A stretch of 52,043 nucleotides of DNA from Terriglobia bacterium (GCA_020073375.1 JAIQFG010000024.1:1-52043); one strand, 5' to 3'; counted from the stretch's first letter, positions 16,173 through 26,017 are shown. Numbers and translations: made by a program. The notes: generated by a model from the letters alone, not told the origin.

Positions 16173-17417
16173 CTAAGTGCGGTAGCTGGCGTTGATGTGC
16201 ACGTATTCCGCGGTGAAATCGCAAGTCCACATGAGGGCCTTGCCGCGTCCCTGATGCAAATCCACGACAATGGGAATATTTTTTTCAAGCAGGCGCGTGT
16301 GCGCCGCGCCTTCATCTAGCGGCAAAGCCACGGACCAGGTCTTCCCTTTTGGGGGACCGTACATCTTGATTCCGCCCAGCCAGATTTCCGCGCGATCCGG
16401 ATCGAAAGTAACGCCCGAGCGTCCCGCCGCGGCAAGGATGCGGCCCCAATTCGGATCGGCGCCGGCAATCGCGGTCTTGACCAGCGACGATAGCGCGATG
16501 GTTTGCGCGACTTGCTTGGCGGCGGCGTCGCTTGGCGCGCCGCGTACTTCGATCTCGACGACGTGCGTCGCGCCTTCGCCATCTTCCACGATGCCGAGCG
16601 CCAGCGTTTTGCAGACCTGTTCCAGCGCGGCCACAAATTTGGCGTACTCAGCGCCCTTCGCCTGCGTAAGCGGTTTCGCACCGCTTGCGCCGTTGGCCAG
16701 GACAAGCAGCGTGTCGTTGGTCGAGGAGTCGCCATCCACCGTGATGCTGTTGAATGTGCGCGCGACGACTTCGCGCAACGCGCGATCGAGGACTCGGGGC
16801 GCGACGGCGGCGTCGGTGACAACAAAGGCGAGCATGGTGGCCATGTTGGGATGAATCATTCCCGCGCCCTTGGCGCAGCCGGCGATGCGAATGGTTTTTC
16901 CCGCAGCCGTGTACATGGAGGTGGCGTGCTTTGGCCGCGTGTCCGTGGTCATGATCGCCCGCGTGAGGCCGTCGAACGCTTTCGGCGAAAACTCCAGCGT
17001 GCTGGTCAGCTCCGGAACGGCGCCCAGAATGCGCTCGACGGGAAGCGGGACGCCGATCACTCCCGTGGAGCACACAACGACCTGGTTTTCGCGGCAGCCC
17101 AGGGATTCCGCGACGCGGTCAGCGGTGGACCGGGACGCAATCATCCCGCCCGGGCCCACCGAGCAGTTTGCGTTCCCGGAATTGACGATGACGGCGCGCA
17201 TCGCGTCCGCGGACTCGCGAACGTGCCGGCGCGAAAGAACCACGGGCGGCGCCTGCACCAGATTTTGCGTGAACACGGCCGCCGCCGAGGCCGGCGCGTC
17301 CGATACGATCAGCGCGACGTCCAGCGAGCCGGTATGCCCGCGTTTTTTAAGCCCGCAGGATGTGGAGGCAAAACGAAACCCGCGCGGCAAGGCGCGGGAG
17401 GATGGAAGTTCACTCAT
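16173..17417 (-). CDS. argJ: Bifunctional ornithine acetyltransferase / N-acetylglutamate synthase ArgJ
   Basis: A 414-residue ArgJ. It moves the acetyl group from N-acetylornithine to glutamate, closing the cyclic arginine pathway. Family marks: GCAKGAGMIHPNMATML with Thr194 as the self-cleavage nucleophile, which splits the chain into two subunits, and FNSITVDGDSSTNDT downstream. ArgJ can be mono- or bifunctional. The operon also carries a separate GNAT-type acetyltransferase just upstream, which could supply the first acetylglutamate. It is the last gene of the arginine operon, 10 bases after the GNAT gene, and is followed by a hairpin element. The length is normal. Confidence 0.96.
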   Translation of the reverse strand: MSELPSSRALPRGFRFASTSCGLKKRGHTGSLDVALIVSDAPASAAAVFTQNLVQAPPVVLSRRHVRESADAMRAVIVNSGNANCSVGPGGMIASRSTADRVAESLGCRENQVVVCSTGVIGVPLPVERILGAVPELTSTLEFSPKAFDGLTRAIMTTDTRPKHATSMYTAAGKTIRIAGCAKGAGMIHPNMATMLAFVVTDAAVAPRVLDRALREVVARTFNSITVDGDSSTNDTLLVLANGASGAKPLTQAKGAEYAKFVAALEQVCKTLALGIVEDGEGATHVVEIEVRGAPSDAAAKQVAQTIALSSLVKTAIAGADPNWGRILAAAGRSGVTFDPDRAEIWLGGIKMYGPPKGKTWSVALPLDEGAAHTRLLEKNIPIVVDLHQGRGKALMWTCDFTAEYVHINASYRT

Positions 17418-17427
17418 AATTTTAGGT

Positions 17428-17958
17428 CTAAAGAACCGAGAGCGCCTTTCCCGCTCCGTTCAAAACCGGCAGTACGTCGCGCTCGGGGCACACGACCGCG
17501 ACGGTGGCCACCAGGTCGCAGCGGCCTTCCTTGGGGCAGGTCACGCAGTCCCGCTCGATTTTTTCGGGCACGGTCTGCCGCGGGCCGGAAACGAATCCGT
17601 AGCGCGAGAAGAATTCGGGGCGGTGCGTGACCGCGAACAGGCGTGCGATTTTTCTGCGGCGGGCCGTGTCCATGGCCGCCTTCATCAGGCGGTCGCCGAC
17701 GTTGCGGCCGTGCCCGCGCGCGTCAGGAGCGACGGCGAGCGAGCGGATCTCGGCCAGGTCTGGGCCATAGGGTTCGAGCGCGACGCAGCCGAGAATTTTT
17801 TCCAGGCCGTCGCGCTTTTCCACGAGCACCAGGAACCGCGCGATGTGTTCGCGGATTTCCGCCTCAGTGCGCGGGAGCAGCAAGCCCTCGCCCGCGTAGT
17901 GCGCGATCACGCGGTGCACCGCGGCCGCGTCGCTCATCCGAGCCGTGCGCGCCCTCAT
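17428..17958 (-). CDS. GNAT N-acetyltransferase of the arginine operon (short ArgA-like)
   Basis: A 176-residue GNAT protein related to the stand-alone N-acetylglutamate synthase group (COG1246). The acetyl-CoA motif is LAVAPDARGHGRNVGDRLM, followed by RLFAVTHRPEFFSRYGFVSG, the typical ArgA-type end. A Cys-containing C-terminal segment (DCVTCPKEGRC) may bind metal. It starts four bases inside the end of argH and ends 10 bases before argJ, so it is inside the arginine operon and most likely acetylates glutamate as the first step. The alternative, an unrelated GNAT riding in the operon, seems less likely. I leave the symbol empty because short ArgA proteins have several names. Confidence 0.85.
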   Translation of the reverse strand: MRARTARMSDAAAVHRVIAHYAGEGLLLPRTEAEIREHIARFLVLVEKRDGLEKILGCVALEPYGPDLAEIRSLAVAPDARGHGRNVGDRLMKAAMDTARRRKIARLFAVTHRPEFFSRYGFVSGPRQTVPEKIERDCVTCPKEGRCDLVATVAVVCPERDVLPVLNGAGKALSVL

Positions 17959-19382
17959 GATTTTTGCTCCAGTGCGGCCAGGCGCAAGTTCGCGGCGGCG
18001 ACGGCTTCGCGGACGCGTGCGGGCGCGGTGCCGCCCTGCACGTCCGGACCCGCCAGCGCGGATTCGAGCTTCAGCGCGTCGTAAAAATCCGCGGCGAACA
18101 GCGGAGAAAATTTTTGCAGCGTTTCCAGCGGAAGCGCGGCAAACGACGTTCCGGTGCGCTCCGCCTCGCGCACAATCTGGCCGGTAATTTCATGCGCCTG
18201 GCGAAACGGCGCGCCTCGCCGCACCAGATAGTGCGCGGCTTCGGTCGCGAGCAGCGCGGGATCGGAGGCTGCCGCGCGCATGCGCGCTTCGTTCGGCCGA
18301 GTCGCAGCCACCGCGCCCGCGGCGATCGTGAGCATGGCCACGGCCTGGTCGTGCGCGGCGAATACGGGTTCCTTGTCTTCCTGCAAGTCGCGCTGGTAAC
18401 TGGACGGCAACCCCTTGAGCGTGGTCAGCAGCGTGTGCAGGGACGCGGTGACGCGGCCCGTCTTGCCGCGCAACAGTTCCCACGCATCGGGGTTTTTTTT
18501 CTGCGGCATCAGGCTGCTGCCCGTGGAAAATTCATCGGGCAGAACGATGAAGCCGAATTCCTGTGAAGCAAACAACACAAAATCCTCGGCCAGGCGCGAA
18601 AGGTGCGTGGCGATCACGCTCAGCGCGTACAGATAGTCGAGCGCGAAGTCGCGGTCACTGGCGGCGTCCAGGCTGTTGGCCGTGGGGCGCGCAAATCCCA
18701 GTTCGCGCGCAATGGCCCCGCGGTCGACGTCCAGCGCGCAGCCCGCCAGGGCGCCCGAGCCCATCGGGCAGGCGTCCGCCGTGGCGGCCGCCGCTGCCAG
18801 GCGTTCGGTGTCGCGGAAAAATGCTTCGGCATGCGCCAGCAGAAAATGAGAAAACAAAATCGGCTGCGCGTGTTGCATGTGCGTCATCCCGGGCATCGGA
18901 ATGCCGAGCACACGCTCGGCTTGCGTCACGAGCGCGCCGATCAGGCGCGTGAGCGCCGCGCGCGTCTCGCGCACGGATTGCTTCACGAACATGCGGAAAT
19001 CGGTGGCGACCAGTTCGTTGCGGCTGCGGCCGGTGTGCAATTTGAAACCGAGCGGGCCGAGATATTCGACCAGGGCTGTCTCGACAAAATGGTGCACGTC
19101 CTCGGCCGGAGAAGCGTCCAGCCACGCCGGCTCGTTTGCCGCGCGCTCGGCGATCTTGTCGAGCGCGGTGAGCGTGTCGCGCATTTCCTCGATGGAAAGT
19201 ATTCCGGCCGAAACCAGCGCGCCCGCCCACACCCGGTCAACGGCCAGCTCAAACGGCAGCAGGCGGCGATCGAACGAGAACGACCGTTGAAACTGGTAAA
19301 AAACCTCGTCGGGCGCGCGGTCAAAACGCCCGCCCCACAACTTGTCCGAGGTCTTTTCCTTTTCTTTTGGCGCGGCGCTCAT
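17955..19382 (-). CDS. argH: Argininosuccinate lyase
   Basis: A 475-residue enzyme of the fumarase/aspartase superfamily. It splits argininosuccinate into arginine and fumarate. [13 protein letters not shown] marks the N-terminus, and the signature loop [20 protein letters not shown] lies near residue 285. The usual HTxRSRNDQVATD motif reads [13 protein letters not shown], a change in two residues next to the substrate site. [10 protein letters not shown] and the active-site His are kept. The start at 19382 was chosen because it overlaps the argG stop by four bases (ATGA). The frame is open further upstream, but that part is the shadow of argG. It overlaps the GNAT gene downstream by four bases. 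Confidence 0.96.
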   Translation of the reverse strand: MSAAPKEKEKTSDKLWGGRFDRAPDEVFYQFQRSFSFDRRLLPFELAVDRVWAGALVSAGILSIEEMRDTLTALDKIAERAANEPAWLDASPAEDVHHFVETALVEYLGPLGFKLHTGRSRNELVATDFRMFVKQSVRETRAALTRLIGALVTQAERVLGIPMPGMTHMQHAQPILFSHFLLAHAEAFFRDTERLAAAAATADACPMGSGALAGCALDVDRGAIARELGFARPTANSLDAASDRDFALDYLYALSVIATHLSRLAEDFVLFASQEFGFIVLPDEFSTGSSLMPQKKNPDAWELLRGKTGRVTASLHTLLTTLKGLPSSYQRDLQEDKEPVFAAHDQAVAMLTIAAGAVAATRPNEARMRAAASDPALLATEAAHYLVRRGAPFRQAHEITGQIVREAERTGTSFAALPLETLQKFSPLFAADFYDALKLESALAGPDVQGGTAPARVREAVAAANLRLAALEQKS

Positions 19383-20572
19383 TTTACTTTCGCTTCCTCT
19401 GGAATCGTAACTGGCAAAGCGTACAAATTGATGAAGCCTTCGGCGTCCTTCGGGTTGTAGCCGGTCATGGCAAAGCTCGCCAGGCCCTTGCGGTACAGCG
19501 AGTAGGGCGAGACGCGCTTGGTGGTGGTGACGTTGCCCTTGAAAAGCTTCAGGCCAACGGTGCCGGTGACGCGTTTTTGCGCCTCGGTGAAATAGGCGTC
19601 GAGCGCTTCGCGCTGCGGCGTGAACCACGCGCCGTAGTAAACCAGTTCCGCGTAGCGCAGCGAGAGCATCTCCGAATAGTGCGCCGTCTCGCGGTCGAGG
19701 CACAGCGTTTCCAGCTCGCGGTGCGCGGTCACCAGCAGCGTGCCGCCGGGAGTTTCGTAGGCACCGCGCGACTTGATGCCGACCAGGCGGTTCTCCACCA
19801 GGTCGATGCGCCCGACGCCGTGCGTGGCCGCGATCTTGTTCAGTTCATCGAGCAGCGCAACCGCGGAACGTTTCTTTCCGTTCACGGAAATCGGCGTGCC
19901 GCCTTCAAATCCGATTTCGACCACCTCGGGTTTGTTCGGCGCCTTTTCCGGCGATGCGATCCACTGCCACATGGCTTCGTCCGGCTCGTTCGCGGGATCT
20001 TCGAGCACGCCGCCTTCGTGGCTCAGGTGCCAGATGTTGCGGTCGCGCGAATAGATGTTGGCCTTGGTCTGCTCGATCGGCACGTTGTGCAATTTCGCGT
20101 AGGCGATGGCGTCCTCGCGCGAATTGATGGTCCACTCGCGCCACGGGGCGATAATTTTTACCTTGGGCGCGATGGCCTTGTAAGCCAGCTCGAAGCGCAC
20201 CTGGTCGTTGCCTTTGCCGGTGCAACCGTGGGCGACGGCGTCGGCCCCGGTTTCCAGGGCAATTTCCGCTTGGCGCTTGGCGATCACCGGCCGCGCCATG
20301 GACGTGCCGAGCAGATACTTGTGTTCGTAGACCGCTCCGGCGCGAAGCGTCGGCCAGATATATTCGGTCAGGAATTCCTCGCGCAGGTCTTCAATCGTGG
20401 CCGAGCTTGCGCCCGTGGCTAGCGCTTTTTTCTTCGCGGATTTCAAATCTTCCTGCTGGCCGACATCGCCGACCATGGCGATCACTTCGCAGCCGTAGGT
20501 CTGCTTCAGCCAGGGAATAATAATTGACGTATCAAGTCCGCCTGAATAGGCGAGAACTACTTTCTTGGGCAC
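19379..20572 (-). CDS. argG: Argininosuccinate synthase
   Basis: A 397-residue ATP-dependent ligase. It joins citrulline and aspartate to argininosuccinate. The N-terminal ATP-pyrophosphatase P-loop is [31 protein letters not shown] and [17 protein letters not shown] are further family marks, and the length is typical. It lies 11 bases after argF and overlaps argH by four bases. Confidence 0.98.
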   Translation of the reverse strand: MPKKVVLAYSGGLDTSIIIPWLKQTYGCEVIAMVGDVGQQEDLKSAKKKALATGASSATIEDLREEFLTEYIWPTLRAGAVYEHKYLLGTSMARPVIAKRQAEIALETGADAVAHGCTGKGNDQVRFELAYKAIAPKVKIIAPWREWTINSREDAIAYAKLHNVPIEQTKANIYSRDRNIWHLSHEGGVLEDPANEPDEAMWQWIASPEKAPNKPEVVEIGFEGGTPISVNGKKRSAVALLDELNKIAATHGVGRIDLVENRLVGIKSRGAYETPGGTLLVTAHRELETLCLDRETAHYSEMLSLRYAELVYYGAWFTPQREALDAYFTEAQKRVTGTVGLKLFKGNVTTTKRVSPYSLYRKGLASFAMTGYNPKDAEGFINLYALPVTIPEEAKVK

Positions 20573-20583
20573 CGTTTTTCCTT

Positions 20584-21528
20584 TCAGCTTAGAAGCGTTA
20601 ACAGGATGGCTTTCTGCACGTGCAGGCGGTTTTCCGCTTCGTCGAAGACGATGGATCGCGGCGATTCCATGACCTCATCGGTCACTTCCGAACCGCGATG
20701 CGCGGGAAGGCAGTGGAGAAACAAGGCGTCCGGCGCGGCCTGGGACATCAATTTCGCGTTGACTTGATAGGGCGCGAAAATTTTCGCGCGCGCGTCGGTT
20801 TCGCTTTCCTGGCCCATGCTGGCCCAGACGTCCGTGTACACGGCTTGCGCGCCGGAAACCGCTTCTTCCGGCGAGCGGAACAATTCGATGGAGCCTTCGG
20901 TGGCCGCGGCATCGCGCCGCGCCGCCGCCACGATTTCGGCGTCCGGCTCGTAACCCACGGGAGTCGCCACGCGCACGTGCGCGCCCACGCGCGCTCCCGC
21001 CACCAGCAGCGAGTGGCACACATTGTTGCCGTCGCCGACGTAGGCGAATTTCAATCCGCGTGCGGATCCGAATTTTTCCTCGAGCGTGAAGAAATCGCAC
21101 AGCGTCTGGCACGGATGGTAGACGTCGGAAAGCGCGTTGATCACCGGAACGGTCGCATGAGCCGCCAGCGTCTCGAGCCCTTGCTGCGAAAACACGCGCG
21201 CCACGATTCCGTGCACCCAGCGCGAAAGGCACCGGCCCACGTCCGGGATCGATTCGCGGTCGCCCAGATGAGTTTCCGCGTGATCGAGATATACAGCCGA
21301 GCCGCCCAGGCTGGTGATTCCAACCTCGAAGGTGACCCGCGTGCGCAGCGACGGCTTTTCAAAAATCATGGCCAGATGCCGGCCGGAAAGTGCGGTCTTG
21401 TAGCGGTCCGGATGCGCCTTGACGTCGGTGGCCAGGCGGAACAGTTCGCGCACCTGCGCGGCGTTCCATTCGGCGCCGGTCAGCAAATCATCCGAAGACA
21501 AGTTCACGGCTTGGGCCTGCGCATTCAT
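20584..21528 (-). CDS. argF: Ornithine carbamoyltransferase
   Basis: A 314-residue carbamoyltransferase that makes citrulline from ornithine and carbamoyl phosphate. The carbamoyl-phosphate loop is [13 protein letters not shown] (SLRTR instead of STRTR, seen in many bacterial enzymes). HPCQTLCDF and the ornithine-side HCLPAHRG are present, with DVWASMGQE in between. An N-acetylornithine-specific enzyme is less likely, because the operon has ArgJ, which releases free ornithine. It starts two bases after the argD stop. Confidence 0.95.
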   Translation of the reverse strand: MNAQAQAVNLSSDDLLTGAEWNAAQVRELFRLATDVKAHPDRYKTALSGRHLAMIFEKPSLRTRVTFEVGITSLGGSAVYLDHAETHLGDRESIPDVGRCLSRWVHGIVARVFSQQGLETLAAHATVPVINALSDVYHPCQTLCDFFTLEEKFGSARGLKFAYVGDGNNVCHSLLVAGARVGAHVRVATPVGYEPDAEIVAAARRDAAATEGSIELFRSPEEAVSGAQAVYTDVWASMGQESETDARAKIFAPYQVNAKLMSQAAPDALFLHCLPAHRGSEVTDEVMESPRSIVFDEAENRLHVQKAILLTLLS

Positions 21529-21530
21529 CG

Positions 21531-22877
21531 TTACCTCGCGGCCGCGAAGGACCTGGCAGCGGCGGTGGCGGAGGGTCTGGGCTCTACTTGGAGCCCAGCC
21601 GAATAATTTGCGGCCGGCGACGGAGCGGGCCGTTCGGTCTTTGCGAGGACCGATTCGATCTTGGAAAGTCCTTCCTTCACCTGTTGCGCAGTCAGAATAA
21701 ACGGAGGCAGCAAGCGCAGGATGTGTTCGTGCGTGCAGTTGATGAGCAAACCTTGTTTGAGCGCTTCGGCAACGTACGGAGCGCCGTCCACGGTCAGGTC
21801 CATGCCGAGCATGAGGCCTTCGCCGCGCACTTCCTGAATGAAATCAAATTTCGCGGCCAGCTTTTGCAGTCCGGCTTTCAATTCCGCGCCGCGCGAACGC
21901 ACGTTGGCGAGCAGGCGATTTTTCTCAACCGTATCGAGAAAGGTCAGGCCGGTGGCGCAAGTCAGAGGGCCTCCGCCGAACGTGGAGCCGTGCAGGCCGG
22001 GCGAAAACGACGCGGCGATTTCTTCCTTGGCAAGGAAAGCCCCCAATGGCAGACCGCCCGCCAGCGGCTTCGCTACGACGACAATGTCCGGCAGGCCGGT
22101 GAGGCGCTGGTAAGCAAACTCACGCCCCGTGCGGCCCAGACCGCACTGAATTTCGTCCGCGACCAGAACGGCGCCGTGCCGGGTGGCGAGCTCCCGCGCG
22201 CGCTTCCAGAACGTGTCGCTGACGGGATAAATTCCGCCTTCGCCCTGGATGGGCTCGATGAAAATGGCGCAGACGTCCGCGTTGAATTTCGATTCCAGAT
22301 CCGCGACGTCATTGAAGCGGAGAAAATCCACGCCCGGGACCAACGGCTCGAACGGCTCCCGGTATTTCACCGGGTGCGTGAGCGAGAGCGCGCCAAAGGT
22401 GCGCCCGTGAAAGGAATGTTCGAGAGCCAGGAAGCGCGTCTTGGTTGCACCGCCAGACTTTTGCTTTGCGGCGATGCGCGCGAGTTTCATCGCGCCTTCG
22501 ACCGCCTCGGAACCGCTGTTGGTGAAAAATACGCGGTCCATGCCGGACCATTCCGCGAGCTTTGCCGCGAGCGGCCCTTGAAACGGATTGTGGAACAGAT
22601 TCGAGACGTGCACCGCGCGGCCCGCCTCCCGCCGGATCGTTTTCACCAGGTCGGGATGCGAATATCCAAGGGCATTGACGGCAATTCCGCCCAGAAAATC
22701 GAGATATTTTTTTCCGCTTTGATCGAACACGTAGCAGCCGCGCCCGTGCGTGAAGATCATGTCGGAGCGCTTGTAGGTGTTCATCAAATGCTGCGAAACG
22801 TCGCGCAAGACGGACTTCGGCGCGGTTCCGGCGGGGGCGGGTTTTTTCGCCTTCGATTTCAGGATTTTTGTTTTCAT
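21531..22877 (-). CDS. argD: Acetylornithine aminotransferase
   Basis: A 448-residue class III PLP-dependent aminotransferase. It converts N-acetylglutamate semialdehyde to N-acetylornithine. Marks: GKKYLDFLGGIAVNALGYSHP, VADEIQCGLGRTG with the PLP-stacking Asp, and the Schiff-base Lys in VVVAKPLAGGLPLGAF (usually LAKGLGGG; the Pro here is unusual). HGSTFGGGPLTCA completes the site. The start is ATG at 22877, 11 bases after argB. The frame runs 55 codons further up, but that is a shadow of argB. An N-terminal Lys-rich leader (MKTKILKSKAKK) and an Ala/Ser/Pro-rich C-terminal tail make it longer than usual. Confidence 0.95.
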   Translation of the reverse strand: MKTKILKSKAKKPAPAGTAPKSVLRDVSQHLMNTYKRSDMIFTHGRGCYVFDQSGKKYLDFLGGIAVNALGYSHPDLVKTIRREAGRAVHVSNLFHNPFQGPLAAKLAEWSGMDRVFFTNSGSEAVEGAMKLARIAAKQKSGGATKTRFLALEHSFHGRTFGALSLTHPVKYREPFEPLVPGVDFLRFNDVADLESKFNADVCAIFIEPIQGEGGIYPVSDTFWKRARELATRHGAVLVADEIQCGLGRTGREFAYQRLTGLPDIVVVAKPLAGGLPLGAFLAKEEIAASFSPGLHGSTFGGGPLTCATGLTFLDTVEKNRLLANVRSRGAELKAGLQKLAAKFDFIQEVRGEGLMLGMDLTVDGAPYVAEALKQGLLINCTHEHILRLLPPFILTAQQVKEGLSKIESVLAKTERPAPSPAANYSAGLQVEPRPSATAAARSFAAAR

Positions 22878-22888
22878 GGCTGCACGTT

Positions 22889-23707
22889 TCACCGCGCCAC
22901 GCTGGCAGCGCTGGCAGGAAATTCCGGCGTCACGCGCGTGCCGGGAAACCGCGAACCGTTGGCCGCGGCCAGCAACCCCTTGGGCACGGAACCGCCGACG
23001 ATGCGCACCTGGGAAACGCCCGCGGAGAGCGCCCGCTTGCACGCTTCCAGCTTCAGGATCATTCCGCCGGATACTTTATTCTGCCGGATCAAATCCTCGG
23101 CATCGCCGGTGGAAACCACCTTGATTACTTTTCCCCCGTCCAGCACTCCGGCCACATCGGTGAGATAGATCAGCCGGTCGGCATGAATGTATTCGGCGAG
23201 CGCGGCGGCCATGTGGTCGGCGTTGATGTTGTACAGCTCCCCATCGGCGCCCAGGCCCAGGCAGGAAGCCACGGGCACGATGCCCGCCTTCCAGAACGAT
23301 TCCAGAAATTCCAGGTTCGCGCCCGTCAGGTAGCCGACAAAGCCCAGGCCGCCGATCACTTCGTCGTGCATCATGGGCTCGGCCAGGAAACAGCCGGAGT
23401 CAGAGGCGCAGATGCCGACGGCGGGCTGACCCGCTGCGGAAATGGCTCCGGCCAGGCGCTTGTTGAGCAGGCCGCCGAGAACCATGACGGCGACGTCGCG
23501 GGTTTCGCGGTCGGTGACGCGCAGCCCTTTGATAAATTTGCTTTCGATGCCCATGCGCTTCAGCGTGGCGGTGAAAATTTTTCCCCCGCCGTGCACCACC
23601 AGAATTTCGTGGCCCTGGTGAGCGAGCTGCGCCACCTGCCGCGCCAGCGTTTCCATCGCCGCCGCGTCATCGAGTAATTGTCCCGCAACTTTAACGACCA
23701 TTCTCAT
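22889..23707 (-). CDS. argB: Acetylglutamate kinase
   Basis: A 272-residue amino-acid kinase. It phosphorylates N-acetylglutamate, the committed step of arginine synthesis. The N-terminal MRMVVKVAGQLL carries the ATP-site Lys. LVVHGGGK, GLRVTD and YNINADHMAAALA are family motifs, followed by VSGGMILKLEAC. The start at 23707 overlaps the argC stop by four bases (ATGA). The longer frame upstream is the shadow of argC. The N-terminal helix seen in arginine-inhibited hexameric kinases is absent, which suggests the feedback-insensitive dimeric form; this is an inference from length. Confidence 0.95.
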   Translation of the reverse strand: MRMVVKVAGQLLDDAAAMETLARQVAQLAHQGHEILVVHGGGKIFTATLKRMGIESKFIKGLRVTDRETRDVAVMVLGGLLNKRLAGAISAAGQPAVGICASDSGCFLAEPMMHDEVIGGLGFVGYLTGANLEFLESFWKAGIVPVASCLGLGADGELYNINADHMAAALAEYIHADRLIYLTDVAGVLDGGKVIKVVSTGDAEDLIRQNKVSGGMILKLEACKRALSAGVSQVRIVGGSVPKGLLAAANGSRFPGTRVTPEFPASAASVAR

Positions 23708-24744
23708 CTGAGTCCCGTAGCCTCCGGAATGCCCAGCATCGCATTCATGTTCTGCACAGCCTGGCCCGCGGCGCCCTTGCCCAGATTGTCCAGACAACTC
23801 ACCACCGCGAGGCGCCGCCCCGCGGGATCGAGTGCAAATCCGATATCGCAAAAATTCGTGTGCGCCACGTGCTGCAGCTCGGGCAGCGTCCCGGCCGGCC
23901 AGATGCGCATCATCGGGCGGTCCGCGTAGAACTTGCGGTAGAGCGCCTCGACCTCGGCCGGCGTGTGCGGTTCCGCAAACCACACATACAGAGTGGATAG
24001 AATGCCGCGCGCAACCGGCAGCAGGTGCGTGGTGAAAACGATGTCTTCACCCGGAATGCCCGTGTGATCGGTCACTTCCGGCGTGTGCCGGTGCGAAAAC
24101 AAGCCGTAGGCGCGCAGATTTTCGTCCACCTCGACAAAGTGCAGCTCGCGCTTGGGTTCCTTGCCCGCTCCGGTGGCGCCGGATTTGCAGTCGGCGACAA
24201 TTCCGCGATCCGGGTCGATCCAGCCGGATTCCACCAGCGGCCGCAAACCCAGAATCACGCTGGTCGGGTAGCAGCCGGGATTGGCAACTAGGCGCGCTCC
24301 CGGAAGCTGATCGGCGTAAAGCTCCGGCAGGCCGTAGACGGCTTCCTCGGCCAACTCCTTGGGCGGCGCCGGCAACTTGTACCATTTCGCGAATGTTTCC
24401 GGATTGTGGAAACGGAACGCGCCGCTCAAATCCACCACGCGCAGGCCCGCGTCCAGAAGCTGCGGCACCATTTCCAGCGAAGCTTCATGCGGCGTCGCCA
24501 GAAACACGGTGCCCGCGCCGCTCGACGCGATCGCATCGACCGAAAAAATCCTGCAGGGCGCTTCGCCCCAACCCCGTAAACGGGGAAAAATGTCGGTCAG
24601 GCACTTCACGTGCGCGGACGAGGAGCTCTCGCGCATGTAGAAGGTCGGCTTTTGAATTTTCGGATGCCGGAGAAGGAGCTGGGCCAGCTCGAAGCCTGCA
24701 TAGCCCGTCGCTCCGACTACTGCAACCCGTTGCGGGTCGCTCAT
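23704..24744 (-). CDS. argC: N-acetyl-gamma-glutamyl-phosphate reductase
   Basis: A 346-residue NADPH-dependent dehydrogenase. It reduces N-acetylglutamyl phosphate to the semialdehyde. The Rossmann start VAVVGATGYAGFELAQLLLRHP is clear. The catalytic Cys lies in LVANPGCYPTS, and SGATGAGKEP and HRHTPEV are typical. It overlaps argR (upstream) and argB (downstream) by four bases each, showing tight translational coupling. Confidence 0.97.
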   Translation of the reverse strand: MSDPQRVAVVGATGYAGFELAQLLLRHPKIQKPTFYMRESSSSAHVKCLTDIFPRLRGWGEAPCRIFSVDAIASSGAGTVFLATPHEASLEMVPQLLDAGLRVVDLSGAFRFHNPETFAKWYKLPAPPKELAEEAVYGLPELYADQLPGARLVANPGCYPTSVILGLRPLVESGWIDPDRGIVADCKSGATGAGKEPKRELHFVEVDENLRAYGLFSHRHTPEVTDHTGIPGEDIVFTTHLLPVARGILSTLYVWFAEPHTPAEVEALYRKFYADRPMMRIWPAGTLPELQHVAHTNFCDIGFALDPAGRRLAVVSCLDNLGKGAAGQAVQNMNAMLGIPEATGLR

Positions 24745-25196
24745 CGGAGCAGGTCCTCCATGCGTTTCTGGACGGCGACGCGCGCCTGTTTCGAGGGCGT
24801 GATCACCAGTACGGTATCGTCCCCGGCGATGGTGCCGGCGACTTCCTTGAATTTTTCGGCGTCGAGCGCCGCAGCCAGCGGCTGCGCGCCCGATGGCGGC
24901 GTCTTCAGCACGAGCAGGTTGAAGGCCGGGCGCAGGTCGACCAGGAACTCGCGCAGGGCGCGGCCCAGCGGCGGCAGAGGCGCGGCAGCTTCCTCGCCGT
25001 TTGTGAGCGGCTTGTAGCCCGCCGCGGTCTTCACCAGCTTGAGCTCGTTCATGTCCCGGGAGAGCGTGGCCTGGGTCACGCGAACCTTCACGTGCGACAG
25101 CCGTTTCCGAAGCTCGTCCTGACTCGAGATCGGCTCGCTCGAGACAAGCTTCAGAATCTGCCCTTGCCGGAACCGTTTGTGTGCGTTCAATGCCAT
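24741..25196 (-). CDS. argR: Arginine repressor ArgR
   Basis: A 151-residue ArgR/AhrC. The N-terminal winged helix-turn-helix includes SSQDELRKRL and VTQATLSRDMNELKLVK. The C-terminal arginine-binding and hexamer domain ends with the GTIAGDDTVLVITPS motif, whose Asp pair binds arginine. It should repress its own operon, and perhaps other arg genes, when arginine is plentiful. The start at 25196 (MALNAHKRFRQGQIL) fits the family; the frame is open 10 codons further up. It is the first gene of the operon, with promoter and ARG-box-like site 25-60 bases upstream. Confidence 0.96.
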   Translation of the reverse strand: MALNAHKRFRQGQILKLVSSEPISSQDELRKRLSHVKVRVTQATLSRDMNELKLVKTAAGYKPLTNGEEAAAPLPPLGRALREFLVDLRPAFNLLVLKTPPSGAQPLAAALDAEKFKEVAGTIAGDDTVLVITPSKQARVAVQKRMEDLLR

Positions 25197-25221
25197 GGTC
25201 GTTTCAGAATATACAGGCAAC

Positions 25222-25235
25222 TGCATAATTATGCG
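25222..25235. promoter_or_regulatory. ARG-box-like operator
   Basis: TGCAT-AATT-ATGCG is a near-perfect palindrome with the 5-4-5 layout of ArgR sites (TGAAT-N4-ATTCA in E. coli). It covers the -10 box of the argR promoter, as expected for a repressor site. A second, looser half-site pair TGAATATTTTCA lies at 25267-25278. Confidence 0.65.
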
Positions 25236-25257
25236 TACGATATCCCGCGTCTGTCAA
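25228..25257 (-). promoter_or_regulatory. Promoter of the arginine operon
   Basis: On the minus strand a perfect -35 TTGACA (25257-25252) is followed after 18 bases by -10 CATAAT (25233-25228). Transcription would start near 25220, about 24 bases before argR. Confidence 0.75.
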
Positions 25258-25378
25258 TCCATTTTTTGAATATTTTCAGATTTCCATTCGAAACGTTTTT
25301 TCTTGCGACAACTTTTCATTTTGCCCGCGCATTTGACGCGCGGCAGCGAGAGCCGTAAGATTTCGCCGACTGAAGAAT

Positions 25379-26017
25379 ATGATGCGCAAAACAAAATTCT
25401 CGCTGGCGATTATTTTCTCCTCCTCGCTATGCTTCTTGGGCTGCGGGCGCAACCAGACCGCGCCGCTTTCCGAAGGCGGTGAAAATTCTCCGACTTCCGC
25501 GGCCGCGAAACCCGCCGAACTTCCGCTCGATCAGCAAACCGAGCAAAAACTCGATCCGTTGACCGGGGATGATGTCGATCTTTACCTGAAAATCATGCGC
25601 GCGGCGGCGGAACGCGTCAAAAATCGCGCTCCGGCCGACCTGACAACCCTGGAAGAGGCGAAGAAAATCCTCGCGGCAGGAGCGGCGGGCCGCGCGCCCA
25701 GTGCTGACGGGGTGAAAACCCTTGCGCGGGCAAACCTGGTGGCCATTTCCATGGATCAGATTGTCGCCGAGGAGATGAAGGTGGATGGACGTACGTATCG
25801 CGGGATCGCGGAAGCTGTGGAATCGGTAGTTCCGAATTCCTCAGCGGGAAAACCTGCCGGAGATGGCGCTGCAGGAGCGCCCGAGCATCCTCCAACACCT
25901 CTTGAGAAGCGATTGAGCGACGTGAACGGCGCCAACATGAAGTTCCTGGGGCCTTACCGGGAAGAGATTCAAAGCCTGATCGGCGTCGTGCGCAACCCGG
26001 CGAATTTGCCTAAGTAG
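25379..26017 (+). CDS. Putative lipoprotein of unknown function
   Basis: A 212-residue protein. Its N-terminus MMRKTKFSLAIIFSSSLCFLGCG has a lipobox ending at LGC, so it is a likely lipoprotein. The mature part is acidic and helical, with LTGDDVDLYLKIMRAAAERVKNRAP and a long Ala/Glu-rich helix; no family is recognised. It starts 183 bases from argR on the opposite strand. Its TAG stop (26015-26017) is supplied by the left arm of a family-A hairpin element, so the C-terminus (NPANLPK) may have been created or shortened by that element. Confidence 0.75.
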   Translation: MMRKTKFSLAIIFSSSLCFLGCGRNQTAPLSEGGENSPTSAAAKPAELPLDQQTEQKLDPLTGDDVDLYLKIMRAAAERVKNRAPADLTTLEEAKKILAAGAAGRAPSADGVKTLARANLVAISMDQIVAEEMKVDGRTYRGIAEAVESVVPNSSAGKPAGDGAAGAPEHPPTPLEKRLSDVNGANMKFLGPYREEIQSLIGVVRNPANLPK

